64,000 nucleotides of DNA. Origin: Pempheris klunzingeri. Taxonomy: Eukaryota; Chordata; Actinopteri; Acropomatiformes; Pempheridae. The stretch spans positions 16,351,328 to 16,415,327 of the forward strand of contig NC_092019.1 in assembly GCF_042242105.1 (NCBI RefSeq), in the 5' to 3' direction. Below, in pieces: positions 12,476 to 26,609 of the stretch; the first letter of the stretch is position 1; the number at the start of each line of letters is the position of its first letter. The position numbers were made by a program, and so were the translations under genes. The notes under the pieces are model-generated. The model saw only the letters and a list, made by a program, of their open reading frames with translations. It was not told where the DNA came from and ran no database searches.

Positions 12476-15400
12476 AAACCATGTGTGACTTCAGATGTCT
12501 ATTTTCGTCATTATGGGCGAATCCTGATCTATGGGTTTTGTTTCCCCCGTAATTACGCACAACAAAATCTCTGCTAACATGTAGGCTGCAGCCAGACAGT
12601 GTGCATAGTCAGCATATAAACACACACACACACACAAACAGCATATGCACAACACACTGGGGGGCAGTCAGCAGCTTGTGCACTTTCTACCATCAGTAAA
12701 AGCACACCTGTCCCAGCTGCTGTTTTGAAGAGAAGAAGAGGGAAAGAAGGAATGTGCTTCTCTCAGTTTTCCTGTCAGCCCCTCACCCTTCCCAGCCGGC
12801 TCTGTTGCCCCCCCTCCCTTGATTTGTTTATCTTATTATTCCCATGGTCAGCTATTGTTCCTCCTCCTTTCACACCCTGTCTAAATCTCAATTCTTTCTT
12901 TCTCCTCATTGTGTTTTTCTTTGTCTTTTCCCAAATTGTATCTCCTACTCATATCTTCTTCCACCCTCTCTTTCTCAATTTATTCATCTCCTCCTTCACC
13001 TTTCATTCCTCCAAAATACACGTTGGCCTTGTTCGTACATTTATCAAATAGTCACACAGCTGATATTTTGCACACTCACGTCATCTGCAGTGATAATCAG
13101 GTCTGTCTCGTGAAACTGTCAGTCAGCCTGAGATTTATATACATTTTATAAGCAGGAGAGAGAGGAGCACAAAAGCAGTCTCACCTAAGGAAGAAAATCA
13201 CTTCAAGCTCTTTTGATATGCAGCAAATTTCAGGGACTGACACTACACGTAAACGTATCAAATTAACATTCATACTGAAGCGTCTCATTTTATTGGACTT
13301 GTACTTGTATAAGCACGCACCCCCCTGTTTGTAAATGCAGTTGGCGCTGCAGGTATTTATGGGGAACCATGTGCGGGGAGCAACAACTGGCTTTCTATTC
13401 CCAGTTTTACCAGCTTTCTCCACCTTTGATTTTATAATCAGCATTTTTTCTCCTTAGAGCCTGGTGGTTGCACAGCTGAGGGGCTCACACAAGAACTTGT
13501 ATGCATCGTGGGTAACACAAAGACCACCATACTTTTTCTCATACATGCACAGTCACACATGAGAAAATGTGACTCTTCGGCTCTTTCATTGTTGCCAGTT
13601 GGTGCTGAAAGACTTTTCCTCCATACCTCTGCCACGGAAATAGATTTTACAGGCAGCCCTCCGGTGTGTCCTAGGGGTTATAGTGTGATTCAATATGTCC
13701 TGGCTCAGTCTTCAGGATTGTTTTGCTCCCCTTTCCTTCCTCCTCCTGTTGCCCCTCAGAATGGGAACAGAGAGTGAAGTGATATGTGGACAGCTAGTCA
13801 TTAAGCTGTCAGAGGGACAGCCTATGGACCAAAACACTGTCAGCATGAATGAATTTACACATTTCACCTTTGATATAAATCATTTGTCAGGTAACCTTCT
13901 GTTTAACAGCAGAGTGAATCATTTATGGACATAGATTCAATAACTGTGCTTGGCACCACTGGACCCAACGACAGCGCTACATGTGTCAAGCACAAAGTTT
14001 AATTGAACTTATTTCAATAAAGTTACTGACATTGTGTTTTTCTGGTTTCAAATTTTTGAAATGAAAACTCACAAACTTCTTTTTAGTTTTCTTAGTCATG
14101 TTCTATAAATCATTTCTTATACCTGTACAATGAATACAGCCACAAAGAGTACAATTAAATCAAGCCAAACTGGTGGTACAGTACAGTCAAGGACTTTATG
14201 GAGAGTTCATGTTTTTCCTGTCTAAAAATGACACATAGTCACACATAAATACTCACAGAGCCTGAGGGTCCACACTCGTGTTTGAGCATGCTTTCTCACT
14301 TTGGCATCCATCCAGAGCGCACACACACGGCGGATTTGTGTGTGTGTGTGGATGTCTTCAAATGGCAACCATGTAAAGTGCATTTGATTACATGGGTGTG
14401 TTTGGACTTCGACACTCAAATGTTTTTTGGTGATGTTCATGAACCCATTCTGTTTGACAGTTTTATAGACTTCTTTTTTTCTTTTTTCAAGTTTAGACCA
14501 TAGTTAGAACTTGAAAAAGCTGAAATGTTCAGGGAGAGGTGTGTCTCTGAATGCGTGCTCAGGACATACACGTCCGCTGTGATGTGCAGAGGTGCTGAGG
14601 AAAGACAGGAGACACAGCTGTTCGGGGGACTTGGAGTCTTGCATGCTTGCATTAGCAAACATTTCTGAAGCTTCCTGCACTGTGTGCACATTTGAAAGTT
14701 TGCTACATCTCATTGCGTGTGGAGATTTTTCTGCTTGGCACTCAGCATTTTTACTTCAGTCAACTCTAACACATGAGACAAAGCCTTATTTGCTATTCAA
14801 AAATAGTAGTTTCATCCCAGGTAATGACTCAGAACAGGCAATCTCAAATGGTGACAGTAGATATTAACCATGACAAATGGCATCTGAATGTTTATCTTGA
14901 GATCCTGAGATAAATGACACATCACAGAAGAGAGACAACATAGTCATCTGCTTTCCTCCAGGATTCTAAACTTCCATTATTGGTACATATTGTAATTTAG
15001 TCACTTATTCATGTTATCCTCTGACCATCTTTTTCATCATCAGTTGATAAACCCTTCATTGAATCATCTTACAAGAACAATTAAGTTTCACAACAAAATT
15101 CAATGGGAATGTTGAATCAGAATTTCAGACTAACACGCTTGCATGCAAACACACAGACAAACACTGGTCTAACTTTAGTGGGGGAGGAGTCGTGTCGGGT
15201 AAACATGGGTAAACTAAACTGAGCTGTATCTAAGAAATTATGTAACCACACTGGGATCAGAGCCGTGTGAAGGTGGAATTAGGACTAGAGATGAAAAGAC
15301 ACTTCAGAAAGATGCTTTTTCAATGGCTGGTACTGAAGTTAAACTGTTTGTGTGATAGTGGGGGCCAATGTGGGGTTAATGTAGATGCTCTAGTTTTGTC

Positions 15401-16690
15401 CTGTGGGAGTTTTTTTCTCTGATGTATTACATCACTTTTGGTGGACGTGGTGTAAATGAAATTTAGCTAACCGTTAATGTGACACTCTACTGGAGCTCTG
15501 CAGGTGCATCATGTCAAGGGACATGCAGATGAAAATTAGCCTGTCTTGGCAAATTGTAGCACATGTATATTCTAATTAATGTTGATTTATATGCATTGTC
15601 ACTAACACATAAATAGGAACAAAAAATGGGGAAAAAGAGACAGAGGAACAAGAGGGAGAGAAATATTCTGCCAGGTATAACACAACACAATGAATAGTGC
15701 AGAATCGGCTCAGAGGAGCGAACAGAAGCAATGTCTGACCTGTCATTATAGATTTGTGACCAGACAAGTTAGTGTTGACACACTTGCGCACCTGTTGCTG
15801 ACAAACCTTTTTTTTTTACAGAAGACAGAGGAAACAAAAAAACACAAACAATGTTGCCCCCTAATGGTGAGTTTTTATTATTGCAAACTCCTGCAGCAGA
15901 ATGTTCACACTTACAGAGAACTCCAACACTGGTTTGACAGCAACAGCTCTCTCTTGATGTAGACAGACAATGACAACCATTGTGGTGTTACACAATATCT
16001 ATACTTGACTCTTTTACCTTTGTGGAACATCCCTATTCGTCACCGTCTGGGCAATAATAGCGTGTTAAAACAATGTTTTACCAGTCCAACTGGCTCACCT
16101 TCTCTTGCCTTGTCCTCCGGTCTCGTGCAGTGCAGCTGTTGTGTTCTTAGCCTGTCTCAGTCTGTTGATGGTGTTTTGTATCAGTTGTGTCCTGGCTCGT
16201 TACAAAATTGATTGATTATATTTGAACCCCGTGGCACAAAAGATCTACTTTACATGTTCATGCAGCTCTGGCACATACGAGTGATTAAAGGCACGCTCGC
16301 CCATACATGCAGGCGGACACCACAAACTCCTAGAAGCGTCAGTTTTTTCATGACATTTAAACAAAGGGAGTCTGTTTTCATAATCCCCTCTGGAGTACTG
16401 CTCTGTTGTTTACAGTCGATCAAAATGTGACAACTTTATAGCTCGATTAAACTGACAGAGGACTTTGACTGAAAACATATTTATCGTTTTGGCTGTGGAG
16501 CAGGAAAATGACAGACGATGCTGAAAAACAGGGAGACATAAACTACAGAAAAGTCTTAACAGGAAGCAAGTTATGAATGATATTTAGAAAAGAGGGGATT
16601 GCTCCTGTACAGTTACATTTGAGAGCAGGAAAAAGAAACTACAACATTTACTGAGTGTGGCTTGACACAAAGTGACTCCATGTTACAGTA

Positions 16691-16902
16691 ATCAGTCATT
16701 TATTGTTTTTGTCATAACATGATAGAAACATTCTGTCAGCAAGGCTAAATCTAAATTAAGAGATTCTGATTTCTGGGATGCTACAGTCTAAAGTCATTCA
16801 AGTGCTGTGCCGTGTAACACACGTAGAGGCGTCGGGACGCGTCATTCAAGACAGCATACACACATACACACAACAGAAAGCGTCAAAGACACAGCCAGAG
16901 CT

Positions 16903-16939
<37 letters not shown>

Positions 16940-18264
16940 ACAACACACCAGAAAAATCATATTAAATATCAAAATACAGTCAGAGTCAGTCACTTTGAAA
17001 ATATTACAATATAGACAATCTCTTGCATTGAAATGATACATAACTGGGCCCTTACATTCCCCCAAACATAACTGTGAGTCAGCTTTGTCAATAAGTAAAT
17101 GAGCTGCTGTCAGTTGCAGTAGGAAAAACCAAATCAATATTAAAAAAGTTCAAATTTAAAGTCATCCAGAGCTCATAAAATAGACCTTTTCTAATAAGCC
17201 TACTTAGTCTTACGGCTGATTACCATGTCATCCATCCACTTTCTTTAACGTCACATTTCATCATTAATATGTATGTGCAAATCACTCGAACACCACAGTT
17301 TAACACTGAACAAGTAGGCCATCGACATTTTAAACTTTCATCAAAATGTAAAACACTGAAATGTATTTATGTTATTAAGTCAAACAGGACATCATTGCTC
17401 AAAACCTTTTTTTTTTAACTTTGATTTCTCTTGTAATCTGAAAACATTGAGGCAACTGTGAGCATGTTTACCCAGCCGTAATGCCACACACGTCCTTTTT
17501 GAAATGCAAAACAGCGACTATATAAAATACCAACTGGGACTGTTTAGACACCGAGACACGTGATCCTGACATGAGCCAGCCGAACTTTACAATTCAACAA
17601 CCGAAGAATATTCACATTCTCTAATTCTGAATTATATACATGTCGTTAGCATTGTTGAGGCTACATACAAAAATTAAGATACAAAATTAGACATACAGTA
17701 CATCTGAGGTGCTTTTACAAGGTGGAAGTCAGTTATCTGCATATATGGAAGTTATGAATCCTTGTTACACTTGCATGCAAACATTTGTTGTCCAGTCATT
17801 CTGGGACAAATTAAGACAAGTGTAAAAGGAGAGCAGATTTTTCTTACACTGCAAACAGTTTTTTTAACCTGCTATAAAGGTGTTCGACTCACACTGTCAA
17901 CAGAATTCTGCATAGTCTAAAATCAGCCACAATGTCCAAAAGAGCATTGCAAAATCGAGGAGAAAGGAAGCAGGAAAAGATATGAAATAAAAAAAGCCAA
18001 AAGAAAGATTTGATATTTTTCAGGCCAAGTGCAAATGCAAAAGAACATCAAATATATATTGTCAGATCTCAAAAATCACATTGAAATAAAAAAGCTTAAC
18101 CCTTCTGAGCAGTGCAATCAAGTATCGAAGTTTGACTGGATCAAGGCAGTTAATCATCAGCTCACATTAAATGGGGAATATAAACCAGCTTTAACTGCAC
18201 AGACATGAGAAAAACCATGACACACTGAGTGAACTGTGCCCATAAACTGCTGTCTCACCACAAT
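16691..18264 (-). other. trim46: Probable 3' UTR of trim46
   Basis: No open frame of note lies here, only AT-rich sequence and a CA tract at 16904-16948. A minus-strand AATAAA (TTTATT on +) lies near 16694, about 1.6 kb past the trim46 stop codon, which would suit a long neuronal 3' UTR. The extent is inferred only. Confidence 0.4.
16904..16948. repeat. (CA)n microsatellite
   Basis: AC dinucleotides over about 30 bases, then an imperfect tail. It lies in the presumed trim46 3' UTR. Confidence 0.9.
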
Positions 18265-21200
18265 TTATTTGCTGAGATTAGTTGCACGTGTTTGGATAGT
18301 TACCCTCCGTGGCGGCGGCTCCTCAATGCTCCGATTGGCCACAAGATCCTGGAGCTGCAGGGCTCCTCCGCCAATGAAGCAGAAGGCAGGACACACTGGA
18401 GCAGAACAATCCACGTTTCCCTCCCACAGGATCCGCAACGAGTGTGCATCATAGAAGGCGACACGTCCTTTGTCACAGTCCAGACACACTCCTAGTCGGG
18501 GAGGCAGAGGAGCAGTGTGAGGGTGAGGCAGGTTGGTGTGGCTGCTACTGTGGGAGTGCACTCCTCCCTGGCTCTGGCTGTCCCCCTGGCTCTGATTGTG
18601 ACCATGTCCTTGAGGAAGCAGGATTTTGCCCATGCCCATTGTCAGGAAGCAGAAGAGAGGAGAGTCCTGGCCGTCCTCTGCCCCACTGTCATGGCCACTG
18701 TCTGGGTCACAGCTGGAGGGAGGCGGAGGGGAGGAGAAAATTAGGGCTGTACTAGAGACAAACTAAGCTAAGGAGGAAACTGTATCTAATGATGAACACA
18801 CGTTTGAATATGGTAGGATCTGAAGATCTGAAATACTCCAATTGCAATGCTTTCCACCTCAATGACAAAAATGTACATATTTTTTGTTTTTTTGGACTGC
18901 AAAAGAATCAAAGCTAAAACAAAGCATCAGAGTGATATTATGAGAGAATGGTCTGAGACTATCCCCTCATGCCCACTGTGACTTTATTCACATCCAAAGC
19001 TCTATAGCTCTTATTACATACAATCATATTGTATATTTGCATCGTTGTTATGAAGAGTGTTGCCAAAAGGAACAACTGCTGTGAAGAGTAATTTTCACTG
19101 GTCCTACATACTTTAAAGCTAATCAATATTTTCTATCAACAATGGACCAGATGACTACATGTCATGTGCGAGGGGTCGCTCTTACTGATGAGCCCATAGA
19201 GAAATATCTCTTGACCCTGCATCACCCTCAGGTCTTGAGAGGATTTTTTATCGCCTTTTAGCTCATTGTTTTGGTTTTTACAGACTGCAACTTTACTCTT
19301 TTGAGTCAGTTTTGTCAGTTTTTTTGCTTTTATCTAAGTGATATTATTTCAATGTTCTGTTAAAAGGTTGTTCCACTGCTTCAAGTAGTAAAAATCAATT
19401 AACAATGAATGTGACAGATGTAAATTGCATTCATGTCTGCATTTGTGGTTCAGTGCATTGTATTTGTTGTCATAAAAAACAAAAAAATGTCTTTTCAACA
19501 GACTTATAGGTGGCAGTTAATCTAAAGTCTATATTTAAGAGAGTAAGACTTAGTTACCGAGGGCTGGTCATGTCTTGAGGGAGATGAAACCACTCTTGTA
19601 GCTTTGCCTCCTGCCCTACTCCCACCTAAAAGACAGAGAATCATTAGGAAAGAAAATGTTGGTAACTTCCATTTTGAGTCAGCAGGTAAGGTAATGCTGA
19701 TACCATATATGCAGCACATTATGGTACCAATTGATGAATAAGCATGGATAAGCCCTCTCACCTTCACCAGGTAGGAGCCAGGCTCCACAGAGCATGCCCA
19801 GTAGTGTCTGCCCTGAGTGACAGCCAAATCAGCCACCAGCAGGTCGGAAGTCAAGTGGCAAGACGTGAGCGTGCGGTCGGCGGCCTGTAGGAGGGAGAGG
19901 CCTGGCACACTGCGGGCGTAGGTTTGCCCTCTCCCTAATGCCAGCCTGTCAGAGTGCAACCCCCAGCGTGAGTCCAGAGAGAAACTCAGCACTGAGAGGA
20001 AAGGGGGAAGGAGGTATATCCAGAGGGAAAGGAGTGGTAAAGAAGGAGAGAGATGGTTGAGGAAGGAGGGATTAGATCCAGAAGCTGGGACAGTCAGGCT
20101 CTAGCAAGTCTGAACACATAGTGGGAAAAGAGCCAAAGAAGAGGAAAGCACATAATAATAGAGAAAATGTATATTCAAGAGAAAAAGTAGGAAGAAGTGG
20201 CTTTACCAGGAGGAAGAAACTTGGCAAACAGAATAGGTATCATTAACTCTATCTACACATTGTTCAAACTGATCAGAGAATAGAATTTAGATTAAATGCT
20301 TTTTTTCATGAGGAAATCACTAGGCAGAATAAAAGCAAGAGAAACAATGGACAAAATGAAGGAAGAATAAATAATTTTTTGAAGTGCAGAGGGACAGACC
20401 TGCAGTGAGAAAAACACCAGAAAGAGTTTGACTGGGATGAAACTGGAATGCAGAATAATACAAGGAAGGTTTGGTGCAGAAGACAGATTAAAAAAATAAA
20501 CTGGGAATGGAGGAAATGAGGGGATGGAGAGAAAAGAAATATCAAGATTAGTCAATCAATTGAAAAATGGCAATACCCGGAAAAATCAACATAATAATTC
20601 AACATAAAACACTGTATCCTTTTCTTTGTTGCCAATGCAAATCAACTTGTTTCACAATTTTTTAATTAGAAAACTCCAATTAGAGGCATATTATTTCTAA
20701 TTCTACAAGCTCTTTGAGTATATTTCTTTCTTATAAATTAATTAATTCAGCGAGACTGCAATGGAAACAAGGAACATTAGTTCTAAGAAGAATGGAGAGA
20801 TGAAGAGTTTTTTTGTAGTGATTGAAATGTAAGAATTAAAACAAAAATGCAAATGTAATTTAACACATATACATATCTCACCAGGTGCTGGTGGAGTGTG
20901 GAGATAAACCTCCTCACTGTACTCTCCAAACCCGGCCTTGTTGCAGCCTCTCACCCTGAGCACATACACACTGTCCATCTGCAGCTGATCAATCACAGCA
21001 TTGGTCCCTCTCACTTCGTCCAGACGCTGCCACGCTGTTGCAGCATTTGGGGATCTGATGCCGCCCCATGTGGCCGCAGCTCCTCCTGCTCGTCGCTGGT
21101 ATTCAACAGAGAAGTGCCAAGCTGGGGCCGAGTCCTGAGGGAGGCGCCAGCACAAAAACAGCTGGTCATAGGCAAGTGTCTTCTGAGTGTCAATGACTGG

Positions 21201-24200
21201 AGCCACTGGGGCTGTGGAGGAGACAAACGCAGATAGATAAACGCAGGTAGCATTAATTTACCTTAATAAAGTATAATTTCAGTTTTATATGTTTCATATC
21301 ACAGGAATAAGGGAGTCTACCACGTATGAACTCCAGGCTGCGGACAATCTTGACCTCTTTGGATGCATCTAGGTGAAAGTGTCTGAAAGACGGATCAGCA
21401 GAGAGAGAAAAACACTGGAGGTTTTCTATGGCCTTCACCAGCCTGGAGGGGGAGAGACACACGGATAAAAGAAAGACAAATAAAAAAGGTAGATTTAAAA
21501 GGAAGTCACAAAGGCAGAAAAAACACAAGAGAATTCCTCACAGGTTTAGGATTCAACTGTATAAGGATGCGTCACCTGTTGTGAGTGATTCTGGCAGCCT
21601 GTACGAAGCAGGGTGCATCAGTCTCCTTGAGCAGCTCCTGCGTGTAGGCCATTAGGCCTGCGTTCTCCAGCAGGCCTCGTCTCTCTGAGACCTGGACAGA
21701 AAGGGCTTCCTCCCTCCTGCTGCGGGATCCCTCGAGGGCCAGAGCCAAAGCCCCCTGACGCTCCGCTACAGCCGCTCCCAGCTCTCGGATACAGTGGGTC
21801 AGCTGATGCAGAGCCACTTTGCTGTTTGCCTGGAGAGAGACAAAGACGGGTTCCCATGGAGTGGGCAGAATTGGAGAGTGCAGAAATTGTGGCTGCTGAG
21901 TGACACAAACAATGACGGGTTAGGAACGATAAACACAGATACAACGCCTTAGCTATCGCCAGTACAGAAGAGTGCTATCATACTAGAGTCACGGGCCTTT
22001 AGAGGGCCCATTTATACTACCTGTCCCCTCCTCAGTTGCAGCTGTGGTTAAAGTAAAATGGCTGGATAGACTATGGATAGATTTATTGTGTTTTGGATAG
22101 AAAACACAATAAACAATATAGTTTCCAGAAGTGTTGCTTTTTGCAAGGAAATGTGGATTCGATTCCAAGCCAAAATGCTGCTTTCAACCTTTTTATACAA
22201 AAGAAAAGTAATGATTGATTGTGTAGACCACAACAAAGTGTTGATATCTCAATGACAGTATTCCTGCTAGCCACATGGGATGGTCAAGTCCATTGAACCC
22301 AACAAAATATTGCAGCAGGGCCTCGTACAAGTACTGTTGTAGCTGTGCAAAGATACAGTAAAAGCAAACAGGTACTTTGATGAAGAGAAAGTACAAGACA
22401 GAGAAAAGACAGTTCACCTCCATCTGTTTGATGGCAGCTTCCAGTTGAGTGATCTGGCTCTGTATTGTCTCCTGGTTGGCAAGGATGAAGTTAACTTCCT
22501 TGTTAACCTTGTCCTGTAAGACAAACCAAATGTCGACATTTAAAAGCAGCAAATACCAGCTTAGGTGCCTAGTTATAGTTAAAAGTGGAGGTGCATGACT
22601 GGCAAGGGGAGGTGTAGCAGGAACATTTTCATTTCATTAACACCTGAAAATTCCATTTCCTACATTAGAGAGCCTTCAATAATGACCAATAAAGCTGCTC
22701 TTTCCTGGAGTCGTTCTAGCGGTAAGCCCTAAGGGTAAACTTCATATTCAGTGATTGAAAACCAAGCAGATATTCAGGGTGCAGTAACGTAGGTAGTTAT
22801 CGCATCTCACACAGTTCTCCGGTGTTTTGTTTGGACCACAGTAGTGTAGCTGTTAGTCCTGACTGGGCCTGAACGCTCCGCTGTGAAGCCAGCGCTAATA
22901 GGAGAGAGGACGTCCTGTGATTTCTCGTAAAATAAAAGTTGTTTTGTTTCTGGTAAACACTTAAAAACACAGAATTACAACCACAGCGTATTTTTTCATC
23001 ATGTCCTGCCTCCAGCAGCCCTCGCCTAAACTAAAAAGAGTATTTCAGTAGGTTGTAACACATCTGACACAGACACCTGTTTGTGCATACACTGTGTGGC
23101 TGTGTGCTACATGTGTGAAAGGGCTCTGGATGTGTGGACCTGATACTCCAGGAATTGTCCAGAGTTTATATGAGAATACTGTTTAGGTAAGGACATATGA
23201 CGTAGCCAGATAAATTTTTTATCCAAACTTGCTGAAATGTTTAAAGATAGCAAAGTTGTCTATTCAAAAAGTGGAGCAAAAACACACATTTGAACATCAG
23301 GACCTTGACGCAGTTGGAGCACACAACACACAAGCTCACCTTGAGGGCCTGGTAGGCCTGTGCTATAGGCAACACTTTGTGCCCATGGTGGGCACGACGG
23401 AGCTTACAAAGTGGGCACAGCAACCTCTGGCAGTTACGGCAGTACCACTGCAGTCTCTCCTGCTCATGTTCTGTGCACGTTAGGACCTACAGCACAAAGC
23501 GGATTAAGGCACAACGACAGCAGAAGATGATTTACTGTGTACGATGCACAAAACCCCAAACCAGACAAACCTTTGGCCGAAAGTTGTTGGTGGGTAGAAT
23601 GTGTTCGTGCTGAGCTCGAGGGGTTCCCCAGGGGTGGTAGAATTTGAAACACTCGTTGCAGAAGTTGGACTTGCAGTCAGCACAGCCCTTCGTGGCCTCC
23701 AAAGGCTGAGGTGGCTTACAGAAACCACACATGATGGCTACGCTGCCCAGACTTACTGTGTGCCTGTACCTAAAGGGCAGACAGGGGCGCAGGGAGATAA
23801 GGGCAGGGTTAAAGCAGTCCTGCAGCAGGAAAGAAAGCAAGAAAATAAAGAGTCCTTAAAGGGAAGATTGAGCTGAGTTTGCCCTGCTCTCTTTTCAGTG
23901 GTTAAGAGTCTAACTCTTTTAACTGCCTGACCTGGATATATCGCTAGCAGCTGCCTTGTTAGTGCATCCTGCGCAGTAAAACATGCACCGTCACACTTTC
24001 CTGACCAACACAACCACTGCCTGGGGAGGGAGCAGCTGCACTCATCAAACTGCTGCGTGTGAAACTGGGAAAGTGCCTATCCCCATAACTCTCTCTCTCC
24101 CCATCTCAGAACAGTTTTTTCAGAAGCTGCTCCTCTCACTTTGATCTTCACTATTTGAACTGATAGGAGAAGAGGATGATAAACATTTAAGGAGGAGTAT

Positions 24201-26609
24201 GTGACTCCAGACTTCCTCAACAAAACTTTGGTAAAATTAAACCATTTTACCACAGTTGTTGCCGTGCGGTGCACTGCAGTTTTTGAGCTGTCCCTGCAAA
24301 CTGCTCTCAGATTGAGCCTTGGATCAGGAGTAAAGGAAAGATTCATTATTGAAACTCAGACCAGCAAATGATTTCCTGTCTCATTTATAAAACAGTATCG
24401 ACTAAGCTCCTCATTCACTGCCTTTCTCCATTGCCTGCAGGTTTTGTAAAAGGGATTTTTTTTCCTAAACACCTAATTACTTTGTTTATAATTTCTATGA
24501 ATGAGCTGATGATGAGATGTTATTATAGGATGAAATACCAACACACCGTAGGTCATGTGCCAGCAGTATCAGCTCTGACTACACCTGACTGCTACTGTAT
24601 CTATAGTGTTGGTGCACATACCTCTCCACAATCCGCTCCAGTGTGAGGTTGCGGAGGCAGTCTGTCAGGCCTCGCTCTCCGAGCTCCACGTCCTGCTGAC
24701 AGGAAGGACATGGGAACAGCATGGGGGGAGGGGCCGCGTCCTTCCGCCTCCGCCCCGGGTATGTCCCGCACACTGGGAGATGGACGCAGGTGCAGAGGAA
24801 AGGAGAAAGAGACATGGATGGAGATACAGAGGAGAAAAGGTGAGTGTTTGTGGAACGGAAGATTTTTTAATGGGAGCATGGAGACATAATGAGGGAATTA
24901 AGAGAGACAGAACTATTGGTTGTCCCTCACATACATACATATATAGAAAGAGAGAGCACTGTGATAAAGGAAGATTAGTTCACTGTTGGGGAAACACTAT
25001 TTGCTTACACACACACTCACTGAGAGCACACCTGCTCGACAGATGCTTGCTGACTTTTCTGTCTCCTTGACTCTATGGCCCTTGCTCTACATGCACTTAA
25101 ATAAGTCATGAGATGAATGCATAATTCCATGGATGTATAGCAGGATACTGATGCAGCATCGCCTATGAAACCCAGATGTTAACAGGACAGTGGCGTCATA
25201 CCACACCATCATCTCTGCAATTTTTAAATGATGTCACACCTTGGTAGCTTAATGCTGAGATCATTCAGTTTTTTCTCTCACACACGAGCAAACTTTATTG
25301 CTAGACCACTTGAAATTCCCATCAGTTGTACCAAACACACGTGCACACACACATAAGCTCCACATCCTTCCTCCACCTGTTCTGAGGACCCGTTCCAGGT
25401 GGTCTGGGGTCCTCGGTGCAGGTTTTCGTGCCTGTCGTGGAGAGCGAGTGTTGGGTGTGGAGGCTGGTGAGTAGGGCTCTGGAGGGAGGTCTGGAGGAGG
25501 ATAACCTCTTTGTACCAACACCTCAGCCGCGCACAGCAGACACACACTGTGCTGGCACGGGAGAATGATGGGCTGCTTCACCATCTCATCGCACACAGGG
25601 CAGTGCAGCTCCTGTTCCATACTCTTCATGTTGGACTGGGGAGGAGAGAAGAAGTTCAAAAAGAGAACCGCATGTGGAGTCAGATTCGATAAAGGCTGAG
25701 TCACTAGAATAAATAAAGACTCCACTGCTCTTTACATTCAGCACCTCCTGTGACCTGAAAAAGATGTATGTGAGATGTGTAGGAGTCAAGAGCAAGAAGG
25801 GGAGCTGCAGCAGACACTGGTTACGTAGGTTGATGTTTGATACACAGAGCACAGGAAGGGTAAATGTGGAGGAAAAAATAGCTTGCCCTGACTTTATGTG
25901 TTAGCCAGTCTCCCTTAAAATGAATGAGTGCACTAGCTTGCAGATGTACAATTAGCTTAGCAAGCTTTGGCATAGGATACCATGGTTTGGTCTGCGAGTA
26001 TGAGACCTTTATGCAAGTGGGATGGACATTTTTCAAATCGATAAAACAGAAAATACAGCTGTCAGTTGTTTAGTATGTGGCTTTGTGGAGTTGCTGGTTG
26101 TGGAGGCCTTTCTCCAGTGTTGCAGCTACTAAACGCAGCATCCCGTTTCTATGACAACGCGCATCATCTCTGCCTTCTCATTTTGTGCGGCCTCGTAAGC
26201 ATTTGAAGCTTCTGCTAGCCAGCATATTTTGCTGATTACAACCATCAAAAATCCACTGCTGTATCTGCTACCACATTTGGATTTGGTTCATCTGTTATTT
26301 GTGGCCTTGTTTTTTATGTTTCCAGATGCCAGAGAATCTTCAAAACCTCTCTTTGATTCAGTGGATGCAAAAAAAAAAAGGAGGAATGCCTCACATACTC
26401 CTCATCACATACGCAACGTGTGCATTCAGACGGGTCGGGTGGATATATGGCAGAATTGAATATGAAGGTAGAGGACAAAAGATAATAATTACATCTCGTT
26501 TGTTTCAAACACACGTGGTTGAAAGGAATAAAATGAGCGTTATACTCACACTGATGCGAACCAACGCGTCCATGATAGAGGTAAAGGTTTGTAACTCCGC
26601 TTCTGCCAT
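18265..26609 (-). CDS. trim46: TRIM46, microtubule-bundling TRIM protein
   Basis: Tripartite-motif protein of class C-I. In mammals TRIM46 bundles parallel microtubules in the proximal axon and helps set neuronal polarity. Twelve coding exons: 26550-26609, 25377-25635, 24622-24772, 23571-23769, 23340-23486, 22418-22513, 21576-21829, 21321-21442, 20882-21211, 19762-19991, 19558-19625 and 18265-18712. They encode 787 residues (human 759). The RING is split, with CPVC at residues 32-35 and FPCPSC near 126-131. B-box 1 lies near 170-215 and B-box 2 at 226-262, followed by a coiled coil and COS box (to about 430), FN3 (about 433-540, [11 protein letters not shown]) and SPRY (541-787, ending near [15 protein letters not shown]). 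The start [20 protein letters not shown] matches the human N-terminus. The extra length is mostly a His/Ser/Gln-rich stretch in the SPRY. Confidence 0.95.
23221..23293 (+). repeat. Short dispersed repeat, copy A
   Basis: About 73 bp beginning ATCCAAACTTGCT and ending CACACATTTG. It is nearly matched, in the same orientation, at 32471-32545 in krtcap2. It ends about 45 bp before the donor side of trim46 coding exon 5. Family unknown. Confidence 0.75.

Larger units (their letters stand above)
9320..16690. other. Intergenic region between slc50a1 and trim46
   Basis: About 7.4 kb without a recognisable coding exon. It holds the slc50a1 3' UTR at its left end, a GT tract at 10478-10560, an ancient dispersed repeat at 11075-11660, AC tracts at 12261-12288 and 12388-12475, and pyrimidine-rich sequence at 12770-13020. 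Open frames here are low-complexity translations with no family resemblance. Confidence 0.6.

Noticed and set aside
12255-12577. Frames rich in HTHTHT / CVCVCV on both strands
   Set aside because: Translations of the AC tracts.
12725-13151. Overlapping hydrophobic frames on + (FILLFPWSAIV..., SSFHTLSK...)
   Set aside because: All three frames of a pyrimidine-rich stretch are open; this reflects composition, not coding.
18444-18755. Open frames on + across the last trim46 exon
   Set aside because: Antisense shadows of the SPRY exon; no motif of their own.
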